64,000 bases of DNA from Vanessa cardui (GCF_905220365.1 NC_061138.1:1426001-1490000); one strand, 5' to 3'; positions 12,076 through 25,075 are shown, numbered from the stretch's first letter. Notes: generated by a model from the sequence alone, not told the origin. Numbers and translations: made by a program.

Positions 12076-12606
12076 AAACCACGTCATCTTTAAAAACACA
12101 AATCATCATCACATCGTCAGCACTTTTTTTTTAAAACGCCATCTGCAATTGCTTGGAAAATTCTCATTACTATGAGGTATGGAGCGTCCATCACGATAAT
12201 CACTAAAATTTTTAATTGGATACACGGTTTCTTCAAGAATATGAAATGAATCTTAAATACAAATTAAAAACTCGAAAGATACTTGTCTAAGTTTTATTCC
12301 GCGATCTTATATTCAGTACATGTAACTTACTACGAAATTTTACATAACTACGTTACAACAAACATATAATAATCACACAAAAAACTTTATCATAAACCCA
12401 TTACTCCAAAAACAGGTACACAAAAAAACACTCTTTCAACTTCCAGTGTAACTAAGTTATCCCAAACATTGCGAGAGATAATCCAATCGCCGTTGTCAAA
12501 GGCACACTATGATCAAGTATTCGTTCACGTTACAGCAAAACAAACTTTCAGATTTATCTCATATAATGTTTATATTTTACTTTTATTTTGGAAACACGTG
12601 TTACAT

Positions 12607-12720
12607 ATGAGCCGAGATAAGCCAGGGGTTAAAACTTAAGCGATGAGTGCGGGTTCAAACTCAGGCTAGTACCACTGAATTTTCATGTGTTTAATTTGTT
12701 TTTATAAGTCATCCAAGTCA
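12607..12720 (+). mobile_element. SINE A head part
   Basis: GAGCCGAGATAAGCCAGGGG and GGGTTCAAACTCAGG; body lost. Confidence 0.65.
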
Positions 12721-13364
12721 TCCGCTCCTAATTAATTAGTGTCACATGCTTACCTATATCATCTTTTATCTAACACTCATTATTATTTTGTAAAATAGCG
12801 CTCGGTCCCCCAACGCGAAGTTTTTTTTTTAAATATTAATACATACTTATACATATAGGCACTTTAGGATTAATTTTATTTTTTACTTTTTAAAGGTAGC
12901 TTATGTTTTTTGTGGGGGGGTTTCTGAAATTTTTAATTTAATTTTTTATTTTATACTTTTTAAAGGTAAACATCCTTATAATATCTCTGGTTAAGTTGCA
13001 AATACGTAGGTTCTTGTCTATTTAAAACATATAAGTTAAGATTACATTTTAAGGTCAATCTTGTTCTTTTTTATTTTACTTACTAATTAATATTTTTGTT
13101 TCATAATTATTATTTTTTTTTCTAATAATTTTATTTAATTACTAATGTTTTTGTTATGTACAAGTTATAACCTTTCATTTGATACCCCACTTGAGCATAT
13201 TTGCAGACATTCGGTTTTTCTTCCCCAGTTTTAACCACCATAACTTTTAAACGGCTAAACCGATTTTCATCAAACATGTCTAAGAACACTCGCCCGTAAA
13301 ACACCTATAATACAAAAAAAACTAAATTGAAATCGGTTCATTCGTTTGGGAGCTATAATGCCAC

Positions 13365-13407
<43 letters not shown>

Positions 13408-14532
13408 CGTCAAACTTATAACACCCCTCTTTTTGCGTCGGGGGTTAATAAAATGATATATAATCCTGGAACACAATGTCAGCTAAGATAATGGCTCACG
13501 ACATTGTTGCAGTCAATCTTACTTACTCTCTTAATATTACTTATCTTACGTCTCATTACTATGCAGAATGTTAATAACAATTTTTCACACGTAGCTATTT
13601 CAAGAAACTTTAATTAAATTTTTGGAACTAATTTCTCTTACGCGGCTTACAGTTGGTAAACATCGTCATGTAAAAAAATGTTTTATGCCCTTTCTGGCGA
13701 TCCTATCTTTCTCTTTCTATCGTATACGGATAGTAATATAATATTAATCAATTACATATAACAAAAGCAACGTCGTTCTTCCCAAATGTCCCACGACACT
13801 TCACGTGTTTTTTTTTTAACATTTACATGTTTTCAAAGTCAGATCCAAAATCTAACAATAAATCAAACATCAAAAGACGTGAAAACTGTCTATTATTTAT
13901 AATAAATAGTCCATACTCCATAGGTAAGACATCGCCGGTTTCCGTATCATTACCCCAAATGTGACTATTTACGTTATATAGAACTATTATGTAAATAAAC
14001 TCGACACAGCGCTGGACACGATCACTGAATTTCTGACATTATACAGGCATGAAAAAGTTTATTTGTAGATCGATTTCAAATCTTTAAATGAGATCCGATT
14101 ATTCTAATCGTCAGCCCAAGTAGGGTAGCAATAATATTTCAAACACTAAGAGGGAGTAATAACATAGGGCTTTTTAATAAAATGACCTTGTTTTTTTTTT
14201 GTAAAATTCTTAGTATTGGTAATGACAACGCACTGACAATATTAATGGTCTCACCAAAAGATATATATGTCGGGAAAGTCATTAATACAGGGATGTAAAT
14301 TGACAGTGAAATGCGTGCATTTAATTGGACCGTTTCGGCAAAGTCGACCCAGATGTTCGTGCAAATTGATAAAAGTCAGAAAAGTTGTCACGTAATATAT
14401 CACAGCAATTACATATGATGCTAGAATCTAACTGCTAATGACAATGGTTATGGTTTAAGTTTTTGAAAAAAAACATGGCATGGCAACTATCAAGGTAATT
14501 AGTCAAATAGATTTGAAGTCTATTATTTTTTC
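12721..14532. other. AT-rich DNA around the CAGA repeat
   Basis: Apart from the dispersed repeat at 13.2-13.4 kb, only T-runs and AT-rich sequence are seen. Confidence 0.5.
13155..13450. repeat. Dispersed repeat ending in a CAGA microsatellite
   Basis: TTTTAAACGGCTAAACCGAT, AAATCGGTTCATTCGTTTGG, then about ten CAGA units at 13366-13407 and a CCCCTCTTTTTGCGTCGGGG hairpin. Confidence 0.65.
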
Positions 14533-14825
14533 TTGGTGGTAGAGGTTTGTGCAAGCCCGAAGCCCAAAAGCCACTCATCAGATATTCTACCACTAAACAA
14601 AAGTACGAAGTATTGTTGTGTTCCGGTTTAAGGGTGATTGAGCCAGTGTAACTACAGGCACAAGGGACGTAGCGACTTAGTTCCCAAGGTTGGTGGCGCA
14701 TTGACCGCATTGACAAGGAATTATATTATATTATATTTCTTACAGCGTCATTGTCTATGGGTGATGGTGACCACTTATCATCAGGTGGCCCATATGCTCG
14801 CCCGCTAAGCTATTCCATAAAAAAT
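14533..14825 (-). mobile_element. Repeat B
   Basis: Near full length in reverse, GGTGGTAGAGGTTTGTGCAA to GCTATTCCATAAAAAA. Confidence 0.85.
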
Positions 14826-15261
14826 ATATTAATCTCTTACAGAACTAAATCAATTTTTATATATGTGATAATTTAATACTTACCATTTAACTTACAACAT
14901 CCACAGGCTCAAATTTGCTCGTACCTTTTTTTACATTAATAATAATAATTTAATAAAGAAAATGTGTTACGTAATAATAACGTAAACACCTATAGCAATC
15001 AAAAATAATTTCACTGTACACCAATTATATTTTTTAGAATTGCATAATTCGTTTTGTGAGATAACCTAAGGGTTAAATACCTCTATACATGTATCATAAC
15101 TCTTACTATACTTACCTATTATATTGTAGCTATGGCTGGCACCTGATTATTGTATGGGATGCTGAAATAGTTGGAGTTCCTCTCGATAGAATCTACTTTC
15201 CAAACATCACAGAGCTTTACATTTCATTCGATATATTAACATGACGAATCAAGAGTGTTTT

Positions 15262-15640
15262 TTTGAATCAAATCAAATCAAAATAAACTTTATTCAAGTA
15301 GGCCTTTATAAGCACTTTTGAATCGTCATTTTACAATTAAGTGAAGCTACCACCGGTTCGGAAAGTAGATTCTACCGAAAAGAACTGGCAAGAAAATCAG
15401 TAGTTACTCTTTTTTTAACATTTAAAAAATAAAAAAGACATACTAGTTAAATACAATTATTTAAATTAATATATCCTGCTTGGAAGTCAAGTGGTATTAA
15501 CTCCACGCTTTTTTATCATCTATAAAATCTTGTATCGAATAATATGCTTTTTCTACCAAAGTATTTTTTACAAACGATTTGAATTTAAGAAATGCCAAAG
15601 TTATAAATGTCTGCACAGTACAGTGTTACATTTATATCTA
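15262..15640 (-). mobile_element. LINE D 3' end with polymerase remnant
   Basis: The reversed 3' tail (ATCAAATCAAAATAAACTTT) is followed by the UTR and a decayed end of the polymerase frame (ATCTTGTATCGAATAATATG). Confidence 0.75.
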
Positions 15641-16119
15641 TATATGTGTATATTTCTAAGCCTTTATCGCTCCACATCTACTCCGGCAGAAAATAAATGA
15701 GGTGCATTTAAATATATATTTATACAAAATTGGGGTCAGTGTTGATTAACCCTTGCACTAAATGCCAAGCTAGCCGAGCTGTAACATACCATAGAAATTA
15801 ACCCCAATTAATACTATAAATGTATTTGTCGGTGTTTAATTCTTTCACGCAACAACGGAGCGACTAGACGACGTGATTTTTTAAGACTTAGCATATAAAA
15901 TGCATAGTAAGTTATTCTATACATGCAAAATTAAACAAATAATTCCTTTTGACATTAAAAAAAATCTCCTTTACAGTTTGTTTGTATTCTTGTCTAAATA
16001 GGTTTTTATATTGGCAGCATTGGTATTGGAATTCCAAATTTAAATAAATTCACAGTCATCGATTTTAAAATTTTACTGTTGGTTAATTTTTTTTTATTGA
16101 TTCTTTGATTCTTACAAAT

Positions 16120-16356
16120 GCAGCCGAAATAGATCAGAGATTAGAACGCGTGCAAGCAAGCACCAATTGCTTAGATTTTCATGTTAAGTTTATAATTCAT
16201 CTCGTGCTCGGCGGTGAAGAAATACATAATCGAGGAAACCAGTACATATCTAATTTCAATTAAATGCCACTTGCCAACAAACCGCATTGGAGCAGCGTGA
16301 TAGAATTAGCTCTCGAACTTTTCCTTAAAGGAAAGAAAGTCTTAGCCCGGCATTGA
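16120..16356 (+). mobile_element. SINE A, degraded
   Basis: ATTAGAACGCGTGCA, TTATAATTCATCTCGTGCTC and CTTAGCCCGGCA; part of the head including the B box is deleted. Confidence 0.7.
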
Positions 16357-16485
16357 ATTTTTTTATTTACAGACAGCAAAATTAAACTGCATGAAAAGGA
16401 AATTGATTATTTCAAAACGTCGTTTATATCTGTTCACTCACAAAGGCTGTAAAATTATTGAGTGAATTAACAAAAATAAAAAAAA

Positions 16486-16775
16486 TAACAACAGCCTGTA
16501 AATTCCCACTGCTGGGATAAAGGCCTCCCCTCCCTTTGAGAAGAAGGTTTGGAACATATTCCACCACGCTGTTCCAATGCGGGTTGGTATACACATGTGG
16601 CAGAATTTCTATGAAATTTGTCACATGCAGGTTTCCTCACGATGTTTTCCTTCACCACTTAGCACGAGATGAATTATAAAGACAAATTAAGCACATGAAT
16701 CAGCGATGATTGCCTGGGTTTGAACCCGCAATCATCGGTTAAGATGCACGCGTTCTAACCACTGGGCCATCTGGA
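16486..16775 (-). mobile_element. SINE A
   Basis: Near full length and in reverse to the copy just before it, so the two form a tail-to-tail pair. Confidence 0.85.
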
Positions 16776-17137
16776 CTTGAATGAATTAGCGAATATCATC
16801 ATTAGTACATTTTGCCGCCTTTATTCCTAAGTCACTACTTTTCTTCTAAAGTACTTCGATAATTTGCTACAGCACGTTCGTGATTGCTTAATATATACTT
16901 TTGTAGTCATTAAATCAAAATAGATACCAACGCATTTTATCGATTTTAAACGACATTTTTAAAGACTATTTCATGAACATTAAAAAAATATGATTCACAC
17001 ATGGTTTCCATACAAAAATATGAAAATAACTGAGTCTGTCTGCTGAGAACATTCATGATGGTGTGCGAGGGATGGAGAACTGGAGTAGATCCTAGCACCT
17101 TGATCAAGAGTCTTGCACTGCTGCACTTGCACTGCAC

Positions 17138-17425
17138 TTGGTGGTAGGGCTTTGTTCAAGCCCGTCTGGGTAGGTAACACCCACTCATCAGTTATTCTAC
17201 CGCCAAATAACAGTACTCAGTATTGTTGTTCCGGTTTGAAGGGTGAGTGAGCCAGTGTAACTACAGGCACAAGGGACATAACATCTTAGTTCCCAAGGTT
17301 GGTGGCACATTGACGATGTAAGGAATAGTTAATATTTCTTACAGCGTCATTGTCTTTGGGTGATAGTGACCACTTACCATCAGGTGGCCCATATGCTCGT
17401 CCGTCAACCTATACCATAAAAAAAA
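17138..17425 (-). mobile_element. Repeat B
   Basis: Near full length in reverse, GGTGGTAGGGCTTTGTTCAA to CCTATACCATAAAAAAAA. Confidence 0.88.
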
Positions 17426-18171
17426 CTTCTACGTACTACAAAGAAACTTTAGTCTGATATTGCTTGATAGATAGTTTCGATAACTTTTGATTAGATCAAC
17501 TGGCGTTCGAAGCCAGAACCTAAGAATTAGCAGCCTTATATAGCTCACTGAAATATGTAAATTATGAAATTAAGGAAAACGAAATTTAACAAAGAAAAAA
17601 ATCTGACGAGGTCGGAGTCGCGGGGAACAGCTAGTTATATAATATTTGGCAAGTCGTCAATATTTGACACGGTAATGTAAGATTCTAATTAGACACGTGC
17701 TATTTTCTATGAAATTAACCACGTTACTCATTAAAATGCTGGTCATATTTTAGCTAAACAATTCTTCATTTCGTCTTTTTGGCTAAATACTTCTTAGACA
17801 TTTAGAAGCTCTAAAGAAAAGTAACACAAGTCATTTTTTTTTATTTATCAAGAATTTATGAAGCTTATAGGCTACCAGAAATTCAGTGTGTAGATTTTAA
17901 TAGGAAAAGCTTTTATTTATAATCTAAAACCCATCATAAAAATAATCTTCAATAAATAAAATTTTAAATAGAATAATACAGAGAACAAAGCACACATATA
18001 TACAACACACACATACAAGAGATTACGGTTTTGATTACATTAAAAATTGTATTTGTATTTGGTAGGAATTGACTAACACACAGTTAACACTAGTTCTGAC
18101 GTCAGGACTGCGCTATGGAAATATACATATAACAAAAAGTTTGCAATAAAGTATTATATTTTAATTAATAA

Positions 18172-18398
18172 TTACATAATATAAAACCAAAGTCGCTTCA
18201 CGCTGTCGGGCCCTATGTATGTTTAGATCTTTAAAATTACGCAACGGATTTGATGCAATTAGTTTTAATAGATATAGTGTTTCGAGGGAAAGGTTTTTGT
18301 ATATAATATATGGACAGTATAGTAAAGAAACAAGACAAAATCTGTAGTAAATTTAGGATCAGCAATGCACACGTGCGAGGCCGGGCGGACCGCTATAC
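18172..18398 (+). mobile_element. Helitron-like short element E
   Basis: AAAACCAAAGTCGCTTCACG, ACGCAACGGATTTGATGC and a GC-rich end (CGTGCGAGGCCGGGCGGACC, then GCTA). The CTA(G)-type 3' end behind a GC hairpin suggests a non-autonomous Helitron. Confidence 0.55.
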
Positions 18399-20210
18399 AT
18401 TATATGAAAGAAAATATTTAGTGTTAGTTTATAATTTTAATACAAAATAATGATCCCAATTAATTTTATATACGATTATAATTCATATTTAAATCTGAAA
18501 AATAGCTGCAGTTTTATATTATTGAATGCACAGGGATATCGAAATCACGGTCGTAAACTTGTTGTTTTATAAATTTTCTTGACGTGAAATCTTATTAGCT
18601 TTCAATGAATAAACAAAAGAAAATTGAAATGACACGCCAGGAACATAAAAGTATATAGCCTTTACTGTTAAAATTGTATTATTAAAAAATGAATTGTACA
18701 ATGACAGCTAGATAACCAATGAATTGAAAGATATTATCTTAACCAATATTAGAAATGTTCCGTTATTCTTTCACGTCCAAAACTGATAACTAATGAAATT
18801 CAGTATGAAGTATGAAATTCCAAAAATTACATAAAACGATCAATATAAAAAATTATTACTAAGTAAAATCTGTATTATTATCAAATACCTACCTTTGAAA
18901 TTAAAATTTAAGTATGTGTTTGTATAACATTTGTAAATTACGTTTGTCCGTTTCATTTAAAATTAGTGCCTTATACAGGCAAGCAGGCAAGTTCTTTGAA
19001 ACTCTTACGAAACGAGCTTGATAGTATTGTTTTTATGTTTTTAAATGAAATAATAATTGTGCACATCTTAATGCAACAGGAAGAGAGTTCCAGACAAAAA
19101 GCTGGACGGCAAAGTGATTAGCAGTATGTTGTAGCGAACCATTTAATTTTTCATAAATGTTTTTTGTGGATTAAATATATGTATTATTATTATATAGTTA
19201 AATCATCAATGGGATGATTAGGGCTGACGAGTAGGTGTACCTTAGTCATCCTATAGATATACTTTATATAAACATCAACAGAACTCAGGTTCACTGCCAG
19301 ATTCATAAATAAACTGATATATTACAGTAATAATTACACTTCATATTTATTTTAAAACACCATCACCATCGTAGACTGTGGGTTTGTTTTATTGCATCCG
19401 GTTTGAAGTCGATTCAAAGTATTTCCAACTTTGATTGAATTCGATAATATTTTATTCATTTGATGGAATATTTTATTTCAAAGATCAATGTTTTATAAGA
19501 TAAGACGTTAATTGGATTTTTGTTTTAATTTATAAAATTACGTCCCTTGAAAAAAGTGTTCTAAATTCAAAATTAATTTGGAAGTTATTTTATCATATAT
19601 ATCATCATAGTTGTAATGATGTGTATCATATAACTTAGAGAAAGAAAACTGAAATCAGATTACCAGTTAAAATAAAGACTGTTTTACGCTATTTTGTGCT
19701 TTATACTTCACTAACCCTACTGATCCAGGTATGATTACGGGAAAGAAATAATTACTCGTATTAAATTACAGTTCGCATACTTTTAAAATTTCTTTTTTTT
19801 TTCATTCTATAACAGAAACAAAATACATATCATAATTAGACTGGTTGGCTATAAATATACAACAAAACCATAATGTGCAAAAAATGAGGATTTTTTTTAA
19901 TCTTTTTATTTCATCAATATAAAAAATGAAAATTTGAAGTATGCGTTTGTAATTTTTTTGTTTTATATTTGTTGTGAACTAAACGTAACGTGTTTTTACT
20001 ACTTTTAACTAAGTAAGTACATGATCTATTCCCATCCAGTCTTCGTTTAGGAATTTTACAAGTTTGTTTTCTAGGAGGCGATCTTCTTACTTCTATACGC
20101 ATAGTAATAGTAAATTAACGAAACGTCACCAAAAGGAGAAAAAAAAATCACAGCTTATCTTACAACGCTGTCCCTACGCATCAAAAAGTATCAGGACAGG
20201 ATTTTACAAT
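18399..20210. other. Unassigned AT-rich DNA
   Basis: No gene recognised. A minus-strand frame at 19914-20102 starts MRIEVRRSPPRKQTCKIPKR and could be a coding remnant, but no family fits. Confidence 0.4.
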
Positions 20211-20445
20211 GTTATACATATAGTCAATAGTTATTTAAAACTTTGATAGTTAACTACATATAATACCTTAGTGATTTTAACTAAATATACGTATATTGTC
20301 CCAGAAACTGTTAATAATGCATTGTTATACATATAGTTGGCTATAGGCATTTAACACTTTGACAGTTCACTACATATAACACCTAAGTGATTATAACTAC
20401 ATATATAGACATATATTGTCCCAGAAACTGTAAATAATGCATTAT
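20211..20445. repeat. 113-bp tandem duplication, diverged
   Basis: Copies start at 20211 and 20324 (GTTATACATATAGT) and both end near AATAATGCATT. Shared TTGTCCCAGAAACTGT. Confidence 0.85.
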
Positions 20446-20518
20446 CAAGTTATTTCCTCGTGACTTAACAACAACAATCCTTAACAGATCGTCAGTATTA
20501 AATCAGAGTTATCAAAAT

Positions 20519-20684
20519 AAATAAAACTAATTATAACGGATGAATCGCGTATATTAATTATTTTTAAACATCCCGACGTTTCGAGCACTTTGCAGTGTTC
20601 GTGGTCACGGGTAGACTGTCGAAACGTCGGGATGTTTAAAAATAATTAATATACGCGATTCATCCGTTATAATTAGTTTTATTT
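20519..20684. repeat. Hairpin element with perfect 66-bp inverted arms
   Basis: Arms 20519-20584 and 20619-20684 are perfectly complementary; the loop is 34 bases. The arm contains CATCCCGACGTTTCGA, a sequence I recall as a widespread insect repeat (possibly Penelope-related). A diverged copy lies in Prp16 intron 2. Confidence 0.9.
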
Positions 20685-20884
20685 AAATGTGTAATAATCG
20701 CGAAAATTTAAGACAACATTATCAAAATAAGTTATTAACCAGTAAGTGTTTGAAAACTTTATGCTGTCTGAGAAATACTTGTCACGTTTAGCGTTTAATT
20801 AATGCTTTGCGTTGTAATGAGAAATATGAAACGCAAATTAACTCCTGAACTTCTCTCTGCAACTAACTTGATTAGCAAGTTAGT

Positions 20885-21789
20885 TATATGAAATACTAGA
20901 ACCCATCCCGGCTTTGCACTGGTGGATATAAGTTTTTTCTTTATATTTTTAACTTCTATTTCTATATTTTTGTAGCTTTTTTCCGACTTGTTTAATATAT
21001 GTCGTTCTATTTCAATTTATTTACACAAAAACCGTGATAAATGACTTTCCTAAACCGTCGTTATGAATCCCTCTACCTATTAGTAAAAACTACATGAAAA
21101 TCCATACAGTAGTTTTGGAGTTAATCTCGAACATACAGAAAAACAGACATGGTCGGGGAATTTTTTTTTAATATGTAATGATGAATAAATTTAAAACGTT
21201 TATGTTTGAACAATACAAGTTTTATTTATTATTAAATTAGCTGTTACACTTAATCTGAAGTATCGAAAGCGGGTGGAGAAAGATCTGGAATGGTAACTAC
21301 TGTCCTATACTTACTGACTGTAGTAATAAAGTTACGTAAGAAAGAAAGAAACCAGCATAAGTGTCACCTTTGCATAAAAGCAGATTAACTAGACCAAGTC
21401 AGTTTTAACAATTTACAACTAAAGTAACTCGAACTAGAGTACATATTATTGTATGCTAATTAATCTGCAGGCATTAATTATTCCAACGTCTGACCTGCAC
21501 ATTCATTAACTATGTTAAACTAAGCAAAGGAAATTTTTACTTTTTAAATAATTCCTTAAACTCAAAACTTACACTATGAAAACAATGAAACTGACAACAC
21601 ACAGCTGTGCAGAAATGTACTATACGTACAGTTTAGATGAAATTTGGTTACAAATATTAATAAAATTAAAGTGAATATATATCAAAACAAATTAGTTAGC
21701 GGAGATGGTTCGAATGGTTCCTCTGGTGTTTAACTAAACACTCGTTTATATAAAGCCACGACATGTTTTCGTTGCAAATATTAATCTAG
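20885..21789. other. Unassigned DNA upstream of the CREB3-type exon
   Basis: 20885-21175 has dispersed-repeat character (CATCCCGGCTTTGCACTGG; ACAGTAGTTTTGGAGTTAAT). The rest shows nothing I can name. Confidence 0.4.
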
Positions 21790-22012
21790 AATGAATATCA
21801 GATGACTCAGGAACCGATCACAGCGATGACGAACGATCATAAGGAAACCCAATTGAACGACGGTAGAAACGGACATCCCCGTCTCGTTCTCACAGCTGAG
21901 GAGAGACGGCTGCTAGCAAAGGAGGGAATCAACTTACCCACCAGCTACCCGCTCACCAAGCTCGAAGATAAGGAACTGAAGAGGATCAGACGCAAGATTT
22001 ACAAAATCTCAA
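21790..22012 (+). CDS. CREB3-type bZIP transcription factor, isolated exon, cut short
   Basis: The reading frame from a TCTAG acceptor-like site encodes NEYQMTQEPITAMTNDHKE, then HPRLVLTAEERRLLAKEG and LPLTK/RRKI-like sequence (YPLTKLEDKELKRIRRKI). The LT-x-EE-(K/R)-x-L-x-x-EG and P-LTK-x-E-x-x-L-K-x-I-RRKI pattern is the block just before the DNA-binding basic region of CREB3/CREB3L (CrebA) factors, which are ER-anchored and cut to act in the nucleus. The family continues RNKISAQDSR or similar; here the frame reads RRKI-Y-KIS, lacking a residue, and then diverges. No good GT donor follows, and a family B repeat begins about 25 bases later. No basic region, leucine zipper or membrane segment was found in the window. 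It may be a broken copy, or a real exon whose end I misplace. Confidence 0.6.
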
Positions 22013-22034
22013 TATTGACTATACACATACACAG

Positions 22035-22275
22035 GCCCATACACATTTACAATGTAAGAAATTACAACTATTCCTTACACCGCCAATGTTCCACCAACCT
22101 TGGAAACTAACATGTTATGTGCCTGTAGTTACAATTACTCACTCAACATTCAAAGCGGAACATAACAATACTAGCTATTTCAGTTTAGCGGTCTACCGCC
22201 AAACTAGTTGGCTGCTACCTAGTCTAATAGATGGTAGCCAACTAGATAGGCTCAAACAAAGCCCTACCAATGAGT
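22035..22275 (+). mobile_element. Repeat B, truncated, beside the CREB3-type exon
   Basis: Begins near GGCCCATACAC and runs through CTATTCCTTACACCGCC to CAAAGCCCTACCA. The first ~50 bases of the family are missing, and the junction lies next to the point where CREB3 similarity ends. Confidence 0.75.
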
Positions 22276-23829
22276 AAAGTACTATGCTTGTTTGTAATAT
22301 GATGAGGGTATAAAGGCGATCATTACTTTTATTCTGATAATTACGTTTGGACAGAATTACACTTTTCTTATTTTACAATGTTTTAATTTATTTATCAACT
22401 TTCTGTTCATGTTTCAAAATTTACAAAAAAAAATCGTTAATCCTTTACAAAAATATATGTATGACAATCAATTAGTAAATTTAATACTTATTAGTATTAA
22501 TATTCAATAAAGTAATGTTACCGAAATACAAAAAAGTAATATTTTGGATATTCCACGTCACTGTACATGAATAAACGTTAGATGATTTATCTTCACGAAT
22601 ATATTTTGGCTCGACGTTAGCCGCTTTGAGGATAAAAAAAATAAACATATCATTTAGCCCGGCTTGAACGCCACCTGGAAATTATAAATCTTATTCGTGC
22701 ATTGGATATTTATCAAATTCACTTATTTGAAGTATTTCATAAGTTCTTAAGAATTCATTCGTTTCTCACTTGTGAAATACTGACAACCGATTAACAGTGA
22801 TAAGCGATTTTAATACTTGTATCCAATAAGGTTTATAATTACTTTAGTCAATGTCGCACAACACGTTATGACATTTTAAGCTCGTTTTTCTGCGAGTTTC
22901 GAGTATCTCGTTACAAAATAAAAGATCTCACTCGTGAAATGTTGACAACAAGCTTACGACGATACTCATTTTCGATGCGAACTTTCAACAAGTCATATGT
23001 ATCTTGTACATTTCATGATTATTATTGTCAATATTTATGGAATATTCTGACGTTCGTTTTTGTGTTATACGATGAGTTTCGACTCTCTTCTAGCAGAATA
23101 TCTCTATAGGTGATTGAGTATTTGCTTAATCACCACCAGAACCAGTCAGTGTATTATACTATCGAAAAAATTATATATGTTTTTTACGCATATAATTTTT
23201 CTTTAAATTTATAATTTAATGATTGGCTAACTGTGCCCGTAACCCCGTACGCATTTGAACTTCACAAAAAAGGTTTTGTTTAAGTTACTACTTATTACAT
23301 CAGCTATCTGCCAGTGAAATTTCCGTTGAAATCGGTCCAGCTGTTCCAGATATTGGCTGGAACAAATAGACAGACAGGCAAAAATATCCATTACTCATTT
23401 AGTATAAAAAGGTTACTTTAATATTATAAACACATTCTCCAATTTTATTAAAACGCAGTAAGTTCACAAAACTCTTTATTGTTGACAAAAATAAATCCAA
23501 TTCAACAAGTGAATGTAATCTCTGCAATTCATTCGTCCCTTCATTAAATAGGTGAAATGTGAAGTAATTTTCATAACAAACAAAATAGGTCATGCGACAG
23601 CGAAGTCGAATGGGGTCATCGCTATCGTTATGACGATGCAAATGTATTAAACAACTCACTCAATGCGTGAGACAGTGACGTCTTATGGACAACACTAATT
23701 CCACGATTTAATTAGAAGGAAATCCATCAGTAATCGGACTGAAATCAGAATAATTATATATATTCACCAGAACTTACAGTCTGATTGACAGTCTGGAAAT
23801 TATCACGGTCGTTTTCGACAAAACCAAGT
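22276..23829. other. Unassigned DNA downstream of the CREB3-type exon
   Basis: I searched for the basic region that should follow RRKI and found none. 23205-23435 has the dispersed strip seen at 7.2 and 50.6 kb. Confidence 0.4.
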
Positions 23830-23975
23830 ACGAACCTTATTCAAATCAGATCGATTTGATTCAAGTAAACTTCACAATTATTTAATCATTTTTTAATCGT
23901 CGATATTTAAATACTACCACCGTTTCGGAAAGCATCTTCCACCGAGAAAAAACGGCAATGCATTCAAGACAATAT
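23830..23975 (-). mobile_element. LINE D 3' end, degraded
   Basis: TTTGATTCAAGTAAACTTCA, CCACCGTTTCGGAAAGCA and ACCGAGAAAAAACGGCAA match at lower identity. Confidence 0.6.
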
Positions 23976-24004
23976 TACTTTAAATTATATATTCTCATGT
24001 CGGA

Positions 24005-24107
24005 TCAGTTCCGGTTCAAAAAGTAAGTGAGCCAAAGTTACAAGCACAAGGAAAATATCATTTCAGTCCCCAAGGTTGATAGTGTATTGGAGATGTAAGT
24101 AATGGTT
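24005..24107 (-). mobile_element. Repeat B, partial
   Basis: GGTTCAAAAAGTAAGTGAGC and CCCAAGGTTGATAGTGTATT; a family C copy starts at once after it. Confidence 0.65.
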
Positions 24108-24342
24108 TGACGATCTCCGTGGTCGAGTGGTGTGTACACCGGTTTTCAAGGGTACGCTACTCCGAGGTCCCGGGTTCGATTCCCGGCCGAGTCGATATAG
24201 ATTATCATTAGTTTTCTATGTTGTCTTGGGTCTGGGAGTTTGTGGTACCTTCGTTACTTCTGATTTTCCATAACACAAGTGCTTAAGCTACTTCCATTGG
24301 GATCAGAGTAATGTATGTGACGTTGTCTCATATTTATATAAT
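24108..24342 (+). mobile_element. SINE C
   Basis: Full length with intact A box (TGGTCGAGTGGTGTG) and B box (GGGTTCGATTCCC). Confidence 0.88.
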
Positions 24343-24374
24343 GGTTTATATTTCTTGCTGCTAAGAAATATAAA

Positions 24375-24496
24375 GGTTAGAAAGAATGTTACTTGTGAGA
24401 TGACGTCTGACAGAGAAGTATGGAAGGAGAAGACATGCTGCGCCGACCCCAAATAAAATTGGGAAAAGGGCAGAAGGATGATGATGATGATGATGG
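24375..24496 (+). mobile_element. RTE-like LINE 3' end (H)
   Basis: GAAGACATGCTGCGCCGACC, CCAAATAAAATTGGGAAAAG and a GATGATGATG tail. Two related copies lie near 28.7 and 48.2 kb. Confidence 0.65.
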
Positions 24497-24904
24497 TTTA
24501 TATTTCTTGCGACGCCCATGTATATGAGCAGTGATGATTGATGGTGGTAGTTTTCTTAAAGACTGACTTTCTATTTCAAATAATAATAATAAAAATTATA
24601 GTCGTCCCATTGGACTAAAATGCATTGAAGAAATCGTTCGAAATCTAAATCTTTAGTTTCAAACTTCCTAACTACATTTAGCTGCTGAATTCCTAGACGG
24701 AAACCTAAATATTTTCTAAAAGCTATCCCCCTAGATTTTTATCTAGCACCACGGGTATCTCTAGCATCTCCACCCTTACGCCAGCCATTAATTCAACGAG
24801 GCGTGATTAGTATCAATTCCGAACAAACTATTACGTAATACGTCATTTCTTTGATTTCAATTTTTTTAACATAAATCATTTACTTTTCAACTCATTCATA
24901 ATAT

Positions 24905-25075
24905 CATCAGTACATAGTATAAAACAAAGTCGCTTACCACTGTCTGTCATTAGTATGCTTAGATCTTCAAAATTACGCAACAGGTTTTGATGCGGTTTTT
25001 TTAATAGATAGAGTGATTCGAGAGGAAGGCATTTTAAATATAATATATGGACAATATGATAAAGAAACACTGATC
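24905..25075 (+). mobile_element. Element E, 5' part
   Basis: TAGTATAAAACAAAGTCGCT to GATAAAGAAACACTGAT; no GC-rich end. Confidence 0.6.

Noticed and set aside
13270..13476. 68-codon minus-strand ORF with CLSV repeats
   Set aside because: Caused by the CAGA microsatellite.
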